This document shows positions 42,553 through 51,129 of a DNA stretch of 64,000 bases, piece after piece (the stretch's first letter is position 1; the number at the start of each line of letters is the position of its first letter). The translations under genes and the position numbers were made by a program. The notes under the pieces were generated by a model. The model was not told the DNA's origin, searched no databases, and was given only the letters and a program-made list of their open reading frames with translations. The DNA is from Cohnella herbarum (GTDB taxonomy: Bacteria > Bacillota > Bacilli > Paenibacillales > Paenibacillaceae): the NCBI RefSeq assembly GCF_012849095.1, contig NZ_CP051680.1, positions 3,436,501 through 3,500,500 of the forward strand. Reading direction: 5' to 3'.

Positions 42553-43824
42553 TTATGTCCCGTTGGTTTCTCCAACCGCTTGAAACAGTTCCTTCTCCGC
42601 CCATCCGTAACAATAATAGAGGACATCGTCCGCAGCGCTTTCCCGAGCCGCTTGTATGGCCAGCTTCAGATCGGCCGGACCGATGTTCCACATCTGCACT
42701 CCGCTGAAAATTTTCGTGCCTGGATTCGAGAGCGCTCTAACCTTATCGTTCTCGTTCCGGACGAATTCAATCGGATATCCTTTTTGTTGAAACGTAGCAT
42801 AGGACAGGTCATACTCGAGTTCGAATACCCGTAGGAACGCCTGAAAAGCCTCTTCTTGCTTGTCCGTAGATTGGGCGAAATACCGGATGAAGCCCTGAAC
42901 GTCCGCTCCGCCGCCTAGCTTATGATAAGGGAAATGCTTTAACGTATCGGACGTTCTTGTCAGCCTGCCGTAATCTTGGCCCAATAACCAGGCGTATGAA
43001 GGCGGCCAAAGATCCAACCATAACTCGATGTCGGGATTCATGCGCCGAACTTCGGCGACCAACCGCTCTACGAAGGAAGATACGCTGTCTTTACGAAATT
43101 CTATCCATAGTTTTACACGCGGCGACTGCTGCATGAGATCGGCTGCTTTGCTAAATTTCTGTTCCTTCAGTAAGGATGCGATTAACTGCATATCTTCCAG
43201 AAGCCGCGAAGCCACGATTCCTGCTTCCGTCATCCGATTCACGCAATGACGGCAGAAGCAGCTGAATATCCCTTGAGGCCTGACTTCCTTGCCGGCCCAG
43301 TCGGGAAACCGAATCCGGTCGATAAGGAACTTCTTATACCCGTACTTTTCGGTGATGGCCGTTAACGCTTTAGACCACATGGGTACGACATCCGGCCCGT
43401 TGGGACAAAGCCAATGCTCGACCGGTTGACCGCGAAAATCGATAACCCCGTTGTTCGATACGTCGCCTTCGAAATGTCCGTTTAGAAGATTGACCCACGG
43501 AATGACTTTAAGTTCGGTTTCATCGAGCGCCGTCTTTATTACCGCCATCGGATCTTGACCCGTCAGGATCGACTCGTCTACCTTCTGAAATAAGGGAGGA
43601 TAAATCGCTTTCGAGTCTATATCCACATGTAAAGTCCCTTGCCCTTGCACGAATTCGTGGACGGGATTATGCGGGAGTTTGCCTGTCGGATAAGGGTTGC
43701 GCTCGAAAATGGTATTGACCTCGGGAAAAATATATTCCGTATCCCCCATTAACCCGATCAGTTCAAGAAACCGTTCGGCTCCTTCGTCAAGAATGTCGTG
43801 CGGATGAAGGTGTATGCCCGACAA
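42553..43824 (-). CDS. glycoside-hydrolase-like TIM-barrel protein, function unknown
   Basis: 423 residues without signal peptide. Seen: a domain with the order of a (beta/alpha) barrel, LKVIPWVNLLNGH (about 108-120), GYKKFLIDRIRFPDW (about 160-175) and a cysteine motif FSCFCRHCVNRM (about 185-196) found in putative glycoside-hydrolase-like proteins, then LWLDLWPPSYAWLLGQ. Candidate acid residues are Asp in LIDRIRF and Asp in ELWLDLWP. I cannot place it in a known GH family. It is last in an operon with a ROK regulator and an importer, 12 bases after the binding-protein gene, so it probably processes the imported compound. Confidence 0.7.
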   Translation of the reverse strand: MSGIHLHPHDILDEGAERFLELIGLMGDTEYIFPEVNTIFERNPYPTGKLPHNPVHEFVQGQGTLHVDIDSKAIYPPLFQKVDESILTGQDPMAVIKTALDETELKVIPWVNLLNGHFEGDVSNNGVIDFRGQPVEHWLCPNGPDVVPMWSKALTAITEKYGYKKFLIDRIRFPDWAGKEVRPQGIFSCFCRHCVNRMTEAGIVASRLLEDMQLIASLLKEQKFSKAADLMQQSPRVKLWIEFRKDSVSSFVERLVAEVRRMNPDIELWLDLWPPSYAWLLGQDYGRLTRTSDTLKHFPYHKLGGGADVQGFIRYFAQSTDKQEEAFQAFLRVFELEYDLSYATFQQKGYPIEFVRNENDKVRALSNPGTKIFSGVQMWNIGPADLKLAIQAARESAADDVLYYCYGWAEKELFQAVGETNGT

Positions 43825-43836
43825 GAAATCAGCCTC

Positions 43837-44943
43837 CTATTCCTGTTGTAACGACTGGAAGATAGATTCGGCCAATACCAAATCGTTGATCTTCACGGAG
43901 TCCTTCTTGATAATATCCGTTTCCTCATGGTACTTCACTAAGTATTCATAGCGTTGCTTCCAGCTTGTAGAGGAATTCTCGTCATAGAAGAGCGCCTTGG
44001 CGTCTTCCGGAGACTTCGCGAAAATAACATAGGCTTCAATGAATTTCTTCGCGTCGTCCGCCGTGCTTTTTCCTCCGTTTTGCTCATTCGACCATTTCGC
44101 CAAGAAAGCATAGGCTTCATCCGGATTGCTCTTCATGTAATCCATCGTCTTAAACCAAACCTTTTGCAAACTCTTGATCGTTTCCGGATTTTTGTCCGCG
44201 TATTTCTTCGTGGTTGCCAAACCTGCCAGCATGACCGCGCCAGGTCCGATTTCATCGCCGCTGATCAACGCCGGATATCCTTCGCCTTGAAGCTTCTCGC
44301 GTTGCGGAAGTCCGCCAAGATAGAAATCGCCCGTTCCCGAGATAAAGGCCGACACTCCGACGTCAGGCTCCATGTCTATTAATTTCACATCGTCCATGGT
44401 AAGTCCGGCATTGACCAAAGCTTGTTCGAGAACCATATAGAAAGCGGCTCCGGAAGTCGTCACGATCGATTTGCCTTTCAACTGTTTGCCTGTTTCGATA
44501 GCCGCTTGCTTCGGATCGTTGGATTCCTTGAGAAACTGCTCGTAAGTTTTGAAATCGCCTTTTTTATTAGCCATTATAGCAAAACCTTTGAAAATATTCA
44601 GAAAGCTGACCATGCGCAAATCTTGGAATTGCGAAGCCAGAGTAATCGAAGGAGTATCCCCGAATCCCCCGATATCGATCGACCCGTTAATGAGCGCAGG
44701 CGCTACGTTTCCTTCGACTGGGAACATCGTCGATTTGAACTTGATTCCTTCTTGCTCAAAAAATCCTTGATTTTCCGCCAGAGCCCACGGCGCGTAATCG
44801 TAATAAGGCATCATTCCGAAGCTGACTTCCTTAAGCTTGCCGCCGGATTCCGCCGCTCCCTCATCATTCTTGTCATTCCCCGAGCAAGCTGCCAAACTAA
44901 CCGACAATACGATCAAAGCCAATAACGCAGTCCACTTTTTCAT
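43837..44943 (-). CDS. ABC importer substrate-binding lipoprotein, NrtA/TauA type
   Basis: 368 residues, lipobox SLAACSG (Cys20). NMT1-like type II fold: MMPYYDYAPWALAENQGFFEQEG (about 42-64), NGSIDIGGFGDTPS, TSGAAFYMVLEQALVNAG, DMEPDVGVSAFISG. Delivers the solute to the permease and ATPase upstream in the operon. Substrate not deducible; ROK regulation points to a sugar-related signal. Confidence 0.88.
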   Translation of the reverse strand: MKKWTALLALIVLSVSLAACSGNDKNDEGAAESGGKLKEVSFGMMPYYDYAPWALAENQGFFEQEGIKFKSTMFPVEGNVAPALINGSIDIGGFGDTPSITLASQFQDLRMVSFLNIFKGFAIMANKKGDFKTYEQFLKESNDPKQAAIETGKQLKGKSIVTTSGAAFYMVLEQALVNAGLTMDDVKLIDMEPDVGVSAFISGTGDFYLGGLPQREKLQGEGYPALISGDEIGPGAVMLAGLATTKKYADKNPETIKSLQKVWFKTMDYMKSNPDEAYAFLAKWSNEQNGGKSTADDAKKFIEAYVIFAKSPEDAKALFYDENSSTSWKQRYEYLVKYHEETDIIKKDSVKINDLVLAESIFQSLQQE

Positions 44944-45056
44944 CTCGCAACATCTCCCTTTTCATGTGTGTGAAATGCTAATCATCTATCGGATCTGCCG
45001 CTTATGCTACAACTCTTCTATACGGGCAGGAATCCACGCATGGATTATTACGAAAG

Positions 45057-45803
45057 CTACTGGTGCCTTTCGGACCATTGGGTCATGCGTTTCTCGATTT
45101 TGCGGATCGCCTGATCCACCAGCCATGCAATAGCGCTGATGAGAATAATGCTGATTAGAATCATGTCCGTTCTTAAATATCGTTGCGCGATAATCATGTA
45201 ATAGCCGATTCCTTCTTGAGCCCCCATGAATTCCGCAGCCACGACCAAGCCGAACGAAGCCGCTGCCGCAACGCGAATCGCTCCGACAAGCGAAGGAACG
45301 ATGGCAGGGAGAATGACGGTCCGATAAATATAGAACCACTGAGCTCCCAAAGTACGTGCCGCGTTTACGTATATTTTCGGAACGTTCTTAACCGCTTCCA
45401 CCGTACTTACGACGAGGATAACGAAACAACCGAAGATAACTAGCAGAATTTGCGGAACTGGTCCGATTCCAAGCCATAGGATCAGCATCGGAATGACCGC
45501 AAGCGGAGGTACGGGACGCAAGATTTCAATAATAGGATCCAATAAAGCCTGAATGTAACGATTGGAAGCGATCATTAAACCTACGATAATTCCCAACGCG
45601 GAACCGATAAAAAATCCGGTGAATTGCCTCATCAAGGTATATCCCATATGCTTAGCCAAATCCGCGTAGGAAGTGGAAATCACCTCGTACAATTGCTTGG
45701 GTCCCGGGAGAAACAAAGACTCCACGATCCCTCCGAGAGTTAACACCAGCCACACGGCGATCAGAATAAGGATGGAGACGTAACTGAGCAGTTTTATTTT
45801 CAT
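45057..45803 (-). CDS. ABC importer permease, SsuC/TauC type
   Basis: 248 residues, six helices, EAA loop NAARTLGAQWFYIYRTVILPAIVPSLVGAIR. It follows the ATPase gene by 11 bases; 113 bases with no recognised element lie between it and the binding-protein gene. Confidence 0.9.
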   Translation of the reverse strand: MKIKLLSYVSILILIAVWLVLTLGGIVESLFLPGPKQLYEVISTSYADLAKHMGYTLMRQFTGFFIGSALGIIVGLMIASNRYIQALLDPIIEILRPVPPLAVIPMLILWLGIGPVPQILLVIFGCFVILVVSTVEAVKNVPKIYVNAARTLGAQWFYIYRTVILPAIVPSLVGAIRVAAAASFGLVVAAEFMGAQEGIGYYMIIAQRYLRTDMILISIILISAIAWLVDQAIRKIEKRMTQWSERHQ

Positions 45804-45814
45804 TGTGGTCCCCC

Positions 45815-46573
45815 CTATCCCATGATCTTCCGAAGTTGATTGCGCAGCTCGTAGAACTCGTGGGACTCTCGAAGCTGTTGCGTGCGCGGTCTGGCAAAGG
45901 GAAGATCGATAATTTGTTTAATCCGTCCCGGGCGCGGGCTTAAGAGAATGATGCGATCGGAGAGGAACATCGCTTCCTCCAGATCATGGGTAACGAAGAT
46001 AACCGTCTTCCTTCTCTCCGACCATATCCGCAGCAACTCGTCCTGCATGGCTTCCCTTGTGACGACGTCGAGCGCTCCGAACGGCTCATCCATTAACAGA
46101 ATTTGCGGTTCCACCGCATAGGCTCGTCCGATATCGATTCTCTTGCGCATGCCCCCGGACATCTCGCGAGGGTACGCGTCCCTGAACTTCTCAAGCTCTA
46201 GCAATTCGAGAAGCTCGTCGCACTTCTTCTTCCGGGCTTCCTTCGACATCCGCTTAACCTTCATGCCGTATTCGATATTCTCGCTTACCGTAAGCCAAGG
46301 GAACGTCGCATCGGATTGGAAGACGACCGCGCGATCGGACCCCGGGCCCGAGATTGCCTTACCCTCTACGAGAATTTCGCCGGAGGTATGTTTGCTCAAG
46401 CCGGCCACAATGCTCAGAAGCGTCGATTTCCCGCAACCGGAAGTGCCGACGATCGAAACGAACTCCCCTTGCTTCACGGAGAAATCGATATTCTGAAGCG
46501 CAACGACTTCTCCCGATACTCCCGCGAACACTTTGCTTAGCTGCTTGATTTCCATCATCTGCAAGGTAGACAC
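45815..46573 (-). CDS. ABC importer ATP-binding protein, SsuB/TauB type
   Basis: 252 residues: Walker A GTSGCGKST, Q-loop VVFQSD, signature MSGGMRKRIDI (one base-pair from the usual LSGGM), Walker B ILLMDEPFGALD, switch VTHDLEEA. Starts 11 bases after the ROK regulator gene, so it is part of that transcript. GGAGGTG box precedes it. Confidence 0.9.
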   Translation of the reverse strand: MSTLQMMEIKQLSKVFAGVSGEVVALQNIDFSVKQGEFVSIVGTSGCGKSTLLSIVAGLSKHTSGEILVEGKAISGPGSDRAVVFQSDATFPWLTVSENIEYGMKVKRMSKEARKKKCDELLELLELEKFRDAYPREMSGGMRKRIDIGRAYAVEPQILLMDEPFGALDVVTREAMQDELLRIWSERRKTVIFVTHDLEEAMFLSDRIILLSPRPGRIKQIIDLPFARPRTQQLRESHEFYELRNQLRKIMG

Positions 46574-46584
46574 CTCCTAGGTCG

Positions 46585-47784
46585 TTAGACTAACTTAATA
46601 TCTTTAAGAAATTGAACGGTAGGCTGTACGATCCGCAAAGCCAAAATCGATATTCCGTACAAAGGCGCCAAATCCTTAATCTCGGATACGGTTACCTCGA
46701 CGCTTGTTCGGGAAAACGTATGTTTCTTGATGTTTTCGTTAATCCGCGGCAAATAATCTTCGGCGGCATTCGATAATCCGCCCATCAGCAAGATCTTCTC
46801 CGGGTTAACGACCGAGACCAGATTCAGGATGGCGATCGAGAGATAATCCGTAAACTCCTCGACTAGCCGTTTAGCTACGGCATCGCCTCGTTTGGCCGCG
46901 ACGAAAATATCCGCTGCCGTTTCCGTTTGTTCCGCGGTTTGCTCGCCCTCGCCTTTCATTCTCGCGGCCAATCCGGACCCCGAGGCAAGAGATTCGAAGC
47001 AGCCTTTATTGTCCCAATTCATATGGAGCTGCTCGCGTTCGAACAGCATGTACCCGATCTCGCCGGCCGCATTGCCGAAACCCCGAATAATATTGCCGTC
47101 CATCAGAAGCGCCGATCCGATACCCGTGCCAACCGCTAGAAGGATGGCGCTCTGCACGTTCTGGCATTGTCCTTTCCACACTTCGCCTACCAGAGCCGCT
47201 CTCACGTCATTCTCCAGAACGACGGGTACTCCCAGATGCTCCGTAATGCGCGCGCTCAAATTCAAGTTTTCCCATCCGGGCAGATTGGGGGAGCCTTCTA
47301 CGACGATTCCCTTCTTGTAATCCACGATTCCGGGCGTCGCGATTCCGATCACTTGAAGAGAAGTCAGGTCCCTATTATTCTCGGCGATAAATTCTCTGAT
47401 CGAGTCCGCCAGCAAAGAGATAAATATGTCGTTAGTGACAACTTTATAGGTTTCGACCGTCTTCGTTGCCAATAATTCCGCGTTCACGTCGAACAACCCG
47501 AAAGAGATTTTAGTCCCGCCGATATCGACGCCAACGCCAAAGCCTAACGAGGCGTTATAATTGAGCAGGATTCCTTTTCTTCCAACCGGAGAATTATCTT
47601 CCCCGCCTTCGTATATGGCTCCGTCCGCGATCAGATCGTTAACGATATCCGATACGGTCGCCCGCGTAATATTGGTTTTCTTGGCCACTTGCGCCCGCGA
47701 TATCGGCCCCTCCTGTCTGACTACGTTCAGGACGAGCGATTTGTTCATCGCTCTGATCGTGCTTGGCAAACTTGATTGCTGCAT
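46585..47784 (-). CDS. ROK-family transcriptional repressor
   Basis: 399 residues. N-terminal winged HTH (ISRAQVAKKTNITRATVSDIVNDL, about 25-48), then the ROK sugar-kinase-like fold with DIGGTKISFGLFD, ATPGIVDYKKG, ENDVRAALVGE and GTGIGSALLMDG. The zinc-binding CxCGxxGCxE motif is replaced: MNWDNKGCFESLASG keeps only one cysteine. Typically XylR/NagC-like: releases DNA when it binds a sugar. First gene of the operon with the ABC importer. Confidence 0.92.
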   Translation of the reverse strand: MQQSSLPSTIRAMNKSLVLNVVRQEGPISRAQVAKKTNITRATVSDIVNDLIADGAIYEGGEDNSPVGRKGILLNYNASLGFGVGVDIGGTKISFGLFDVNAELLATKTVETYKVVTNDIFISLLADSIREFIAENNRDLTSLQVIGIATPGIVDYKKGIVVEGSPNLPGWENLNLSARITEHLGVPVVLENDVRAALVGEVWKGQCQNVQSAILLAVGTGIGSALLMDGNIIRGFGNAAGEIGYMLFEREQLHMNWDNKGCFESLASGSGLAARMKGEGEQTAEQTETAADIFVAAKRGDAVAKRLVEEFTDYLSIAILNLVSVVNPEKILLMGGLSNAAEDYLPRINENIKKHTFSRTSVEVTVSEIKDLAPLYGISILALRIVQPTVQFLKDIKLV

Positions 47785-48175
47785 TAGAATTCACTGCCTT
47801 CCAATAGGTTCGCTCTATGTTCATTACTCCGTCTATCATCAACCCGATATTTCGACAAGATATGATATTACTTCCTATTTGTTTGTATTCTATACAAACT
47901 AATATAACGTGTCAATCGCTAAATCCATTTTTGTCACCTTTCCCCTATTGAGCCTTCCGGGAAGTTCGGTCGTATGGGGCATTCCCACGAATAAATCCTC
48001 CGCTCTTGCCGAATGGAAACATTCGCCTGCCCCTTATTCGTGAAAAAAAGACAATTTGTGTGTTACAATCCCATGACAGGCGCAACTTTTCAAGCTAGCA
48101 TTCGTTCATATTACGTCAAGTCAAACTGAAGCTCGTTATCGCAACGACAACAAGAGAGGTGCAATAAACAGAGAG
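47785..48175. promoter_or_regulatory. divergent intergenic region with ROK operator
   Basis: About 390 bases, AT-rich in 47800-47960, holding the operator at 47879-47902. Nothing else is firm; a TACAAT at 48064-48069 could be the -10 of the rightward coiled-coil gene but the -35 is weak. GAGAGGTG precedes the ATG at 48176. Confidence 0.4.
47879..47902. promoter_or_regulatory. palindromic operator, ROK/XylR-type
   Basis: GTTTGTAT-TCT-ATACAAAC is a perfect 8-base inverted repeat, within TTGTTTGTATTCTATACAAACTAA. It resembles XylR-type sites (TTAGTTTGTTT...). It lies about 95 bases upstream of the ROK gene and so is probably the autoregulatory site. Confidence 0.65.
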
Positions 48176-48616
48176 ATGAGAGAATTAGGAGCAGAGAGAA
48201 ACCAACCTACGTTAACCGACACTTATCGAGAAACACCGCCAAGGAAAAAGCGCCGCGGCGCCTTTCTCGTTTTTGCCATTCTATGGCTTGTCCTTATCGC
48301 CGGAGGAGTTACCGGAGCGAAATGGTATTCCGACCGCATTCAACAGCAAGTGTCTTCCGATCTCGAACGGCAAACGGCCAGCCAGATCGCTTCGATGCAA
48401 CAAGATTACGATATCCGAATGACGAAGCTAGAGAGCGACTACAAGGAACAACTCGCCCAGATGGGAAGCAAGATCGAAGCGCTTAACGAACTGCTGACCT
48501 TCGCGAAAGATAATGCCGATACGAAGACCGACAACAGCAACAAGCTTTACTCTCAATTGGCCGAAGTGAAGAAACAGCTCGCGGAATTGAAGAAAAGCCT
48601 GGACGTGCTGAAATGA
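48176..48616 (+). CDS. single-pass membrane protein with external coiled coil
   Basis: 146 residues: cytosolic basic head (RKKRRG), TM 29-51 (AFLVFAILWLVLIAGGVTGAKW), then a long coiled coil (60-146, heptads of SDLERQTASQIASMQQ and LYSQLAEVKKQLAELKKSL). No family recognised. It is coupled by an ATGA overlap to the phosphodiester-glycosidase gene and likely forms a partner or scaffold for it. Confidence 0.75.
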   Translation: MRELGAERNQPTLTDTYRETPPRKKRRGAFLVFAILWLVLIAGGVTGAKWYSDRIQQQVSSDLERQTASQIASMQQDYDIRMTKLESDYKEQLAQMGSKIEALNELLTFAKDNADTKTDNSNKLYSQLAEVKKQLAELKKSLDVLK

Positions 48617-49689
48617 GTTCGGCATCGATTCGTTCCGTTAACCGCACGCTGTTGCTGGCCTGTACCCCTTTTCTAGGCATGTTAATATGGATGTTAGTAG
48701 CCGATATCGGAATCTTGCTGCCTTCGGCATCGTTTCCTATGCATGACATACGCCTAGAGGATCCAAGCGTGACCGCGGGCATTGTTCACGAAGGATTAGA
48801 CCAAGCCAAGGTCATTGCCCAAGGAACCGGGCAATCGCTTAAAAAACAAATTACGCTTTACAAAAAAACCAACGCCGATATGAAAACGATAGCGTCCCTG
48901 GCCTCCACCCAAGCCGCGCGCCCTTATCAAATCTACGATCGTCGGATTACCAATAAGCTAGGCAAACCCGCCGCGACGATTCAATCGGACAAGCTTCAAG
49001 CCCAGCTATTTTACTTAGGCACGCAGAACTTCAAGAGCTACGCTCTCAAGATCAAGCTTAAGAAGAGCGACGCGATGAAGCTCGCCCTAGGCAACGACGT
49101 ACAAGGCGGAGCCGAGACGACGCTGGCCGCGGTCAAACGGAATAATGCCGCGATCGGCGTCAATGCCGGAGGTTTCGCGGACAGCGGAGGCAAGCGTTAT
49201 CCGTTAAGCACGACGGTCGTCGATGGAGATTACATAGGGGGATTTCATCCTACTTACAAGGATTTGTTCTTCGTGGGCGTGAACGGGGACAATAAATTGA
49301 TCGGCGGGAAATTTGCCAGCAAGGATCAGCTAGACGCGCTTGATCCGAAGTTCGGCGCATCGTTCGTTCCCGTACTCCTGCAGAACGGAAGAAAAACGGA
49401 AATCCCGTCCAAGTGGCAAACCAGTCCGAAGCGAGCGCCTCGCACGGTCATCGGAAATTACAAAGACGACCAGATCTTGTTCCTGGTCGTCGACGGGTAT
49501 AACGAAAAAGGCAGCTCCGGCGCAACGTTGGCCGAGATGCAAATTCTGTTGCAGCGTTACGGAGCACTAGACGGTTACAACTTGGACGGCGGCGGCTCAA
49601 CCTCGCTCGTGTTCAACGGACGAGTTATTAATAATCCTTCCGACGGAAACTTACGCAAGCTTCCTACGAACTTTTTGTTTTTCAAGTGA
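48613..49689 (+). CDS. NAGPA-type phosphodiester glycosidase family protein
   Basis: 358 residues: N-terminal membrane anchor (12-36, LLLACTPFLGMLIWMLVADIGILL), then the DUF2233/NAGPA domain (about 160-358): IGVNAGGFADSGGKRYP, APRTVIGNYKDDQILFLVVDGY, GYNLDGGGSTSLVFNGRVINNPSD. Known members cleave N-acetylglucosamine-1-phosphodiester or act in wall teichoic acid/exopolysaccharide handling. Extracytoplasmic. ATGA overlap with the coiled-coil gene. Confidence 0.88.
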   Translation: MSSASIRSVNRTLLLACTPFLGMLIWMLVADIGILLPSASFPMHDIRLEDPSVTAGIVHEGLDQAKVIAQGTGQSLKKQITLYKKTNADMKTIASLASTQAARPYQIYDRRITNKLGKPAATIQSDKLQAQLFYLGTQNFKSYALKIKLKKSDAMKLALGNDVQGGAETTLAAVKRNNAAIGVNAGGFADSGGKRYPLSTTVVDGDYIGGFHPTYKDLFFVGVNGDNKLIGGKFASKDQLDALDPKFGASFVPVLLQNGRKTEIPSKWQTSPKRAPRTVIGNYKDDQILFLVVDGYNEKGSSGATLAEMQILLQRYGALDGYNLDGGGSTSLVFNGRVINNPSDGNLRKLPTNFLFFK

Positions 49690-49706
49690 TCGTTAGTCTA
49701 TCGTCT

Positions 49707-49737
49707 AAGGAGATCTCTATTGGAGGTCTCCTTTTTG
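49707..49737 (+). terminator. Rho-independent terminator after the NAGPA gene
   Basis: AAGGAGATCTC-TATTG-GAGGTCTCCTT followed by TTTGC. Confidence 0.85.
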
Positions 49738-49818
49738 CTATATCTCTTCGGGTTATTCCTATTGTATGATAGATTTTGACAAATCGCCCAAGTCTATCTA
49801 TCGAAGGGATGTCTTCAC

Positions 49819-51075
49819 GTGAAAAAAAACCTGTTATCGTTGCTTGCCGTCTGCTGCCTCTTTTGCTTGCCTAATACGATATTCGCGGCAGCTCCATCCT
49901 TAAAAGACATCCAAGTCACGCAACGGTTGAAGCTGGTCGACGATCGCGGTAACAATCTCGTTCTTCACAACGCCAGACAATTTCGATTGAAGTGGTCTAT
50001 CCAGGACCCGAGCCCTTATCAACATTTCCAAGCTTATACGGGGAGTAACGGCCTCGTCTATTTCATTGCCTTCGACTATCTCATGGCCGTAGATACGCAA
50101 GGCAACATCAAGTGGAAGCAATCGCTGCCGAGCGAATTAAATACGTTCGAGCTGATCGGCGACGACGCGTACTATCGATTCTATCAAGGGAATTTAGAAT
50201 ACGCGGACGAGACTTCCCTTATTATCGACCAAATCGTACGCGTGGACGAAGATGGGCGGAAAATCATCATTCCCGCAACCACCCTATACGCTCCGAAGAA
50301 CGAGCAAGGGTTCTCTCTCGACTACCCCGTCTACTCGGCGGATGACTATGGAAACTTGATTCTGCTAGCCGGAACCGGACAAGGATTGACGCTTTATCAT
50401 CCGGACGGCTCCGTAGCTTGGCAGCGCGAAACCGTCGAAGATCGGGATCGGAAGCTTAGCGTCTATGAATTTCTTAATCTGTTCTCCGATGAATCGGGCA
50501 ACATCTATGCCCAAACGAAGGATCGTCTTCTGAAATTAGACGGGCAGGGTAACGTCTTATGGAGCAAATCCTTGCCCGGACCCGGCATTTTCTATATGGC
50601 TCAGAGGGGAAAACTAGTCTCGTGGACTTTCGATGCGGCTACTATGAGCCCTCATTATACAACCTATTCGATTTCGGAAAAGGACGGCAGCCTTGTTCCC
50701 GATCCGGTTTCCGGCGTTACGAATCGGGGGATCGGCGACTTGCGGGGCGGAACCTATGAGCTGGACGAGAAAACGAACACGGTACTTAATCGCGATAAAT
50801 CCGGGAAAATCAAATGGAAGTATAGCCTGACGAAAAAAGATATCGCATGGGGGCGAAGCCTCGCGGCGTTTACAATGACGGGCGACACTGCGGGCAACGT
50901 CTACTTCAGCGCAAACGTAGGAACGGTGTATTCTCTCGATCCGTCCGGTAAACCCCGTTTTATCGTAGAGATGAACAATAAGCATTCCTATTTTTCCCGA
51001 ATATTATCAATTTCCGATAAACTGACGATTATCATGATCGATAATCAGATCTTGGCTATCGAGAAGATCAAGTGA
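49819..51075 (+). CDS. secreted PQQ-like beta-propeller protein
   Basis: 418 residues with a signal peptide (1-23, LLSLLAVCCLFCLPNTIFA). PQQ-like/WD40-type propeller repeats: VYFIAFDYLMAVDTQGNIKWKQSLP, LTLYHPDGSVAWQRE, RLLKLDGQGNVLWSKSLPG, TVLNRDKSGKIKWKYSL, VYSLDPSGKPRFIV (Asp-x-x-Gly-x-x-x-Trp motif in most blades). No catalytic residues for a dehydrogenase; probably a binding or scaffold protein. Single gene. Confidence 0.8.
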   Translation: MKKNLLSLLAVCCLFCLPNTIFAAAPSLKDIQVTQRLKLVDDRGNNLVLHNARQFRLKWSIQDPSPYQHFQAYTGSNGLVYFIAFDYLMAVDTQGNIKWKQSLPSELNTFELIGDDAYYRFYQGNLEYADETSLIIDQIVRVDEDGRKIIIPATTLYAPKNEQGFSLDYPVYSADDYGNLILLAGTGQGLTLYHPDGSVAWQRETVEDRDRKLSVYEFLNLFSDESGNIYAQTKDRLLKLDGQGNVLWSKSLPGPGIFYMAQRGKLVSWTFDAATMSPHYTTYSISEKDGSLVPDPVSGVTNRGIGDLRGGTYELDEKTNTVLNRDKSGKIKWKYSLTKKDIAWGRSLAAFTMTGDTAGNVYFSANVGTVYSLDPSGKPRFIVEMNNKHSYFSRILSISDKLTIIMIDNQILAIEKIK

Positions 51076-51129
51076 TCTTCTCTTTTGGTCTATAGAGATT
51101 TATCGCGGAAACGACGGGGTCTCTTGGAT

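Noticed and set aside
42314..42691. 125-codon minus-strand frame
   Set aside because: Overlaps the end of the GH-like gene in another frame and runs through its terminator.
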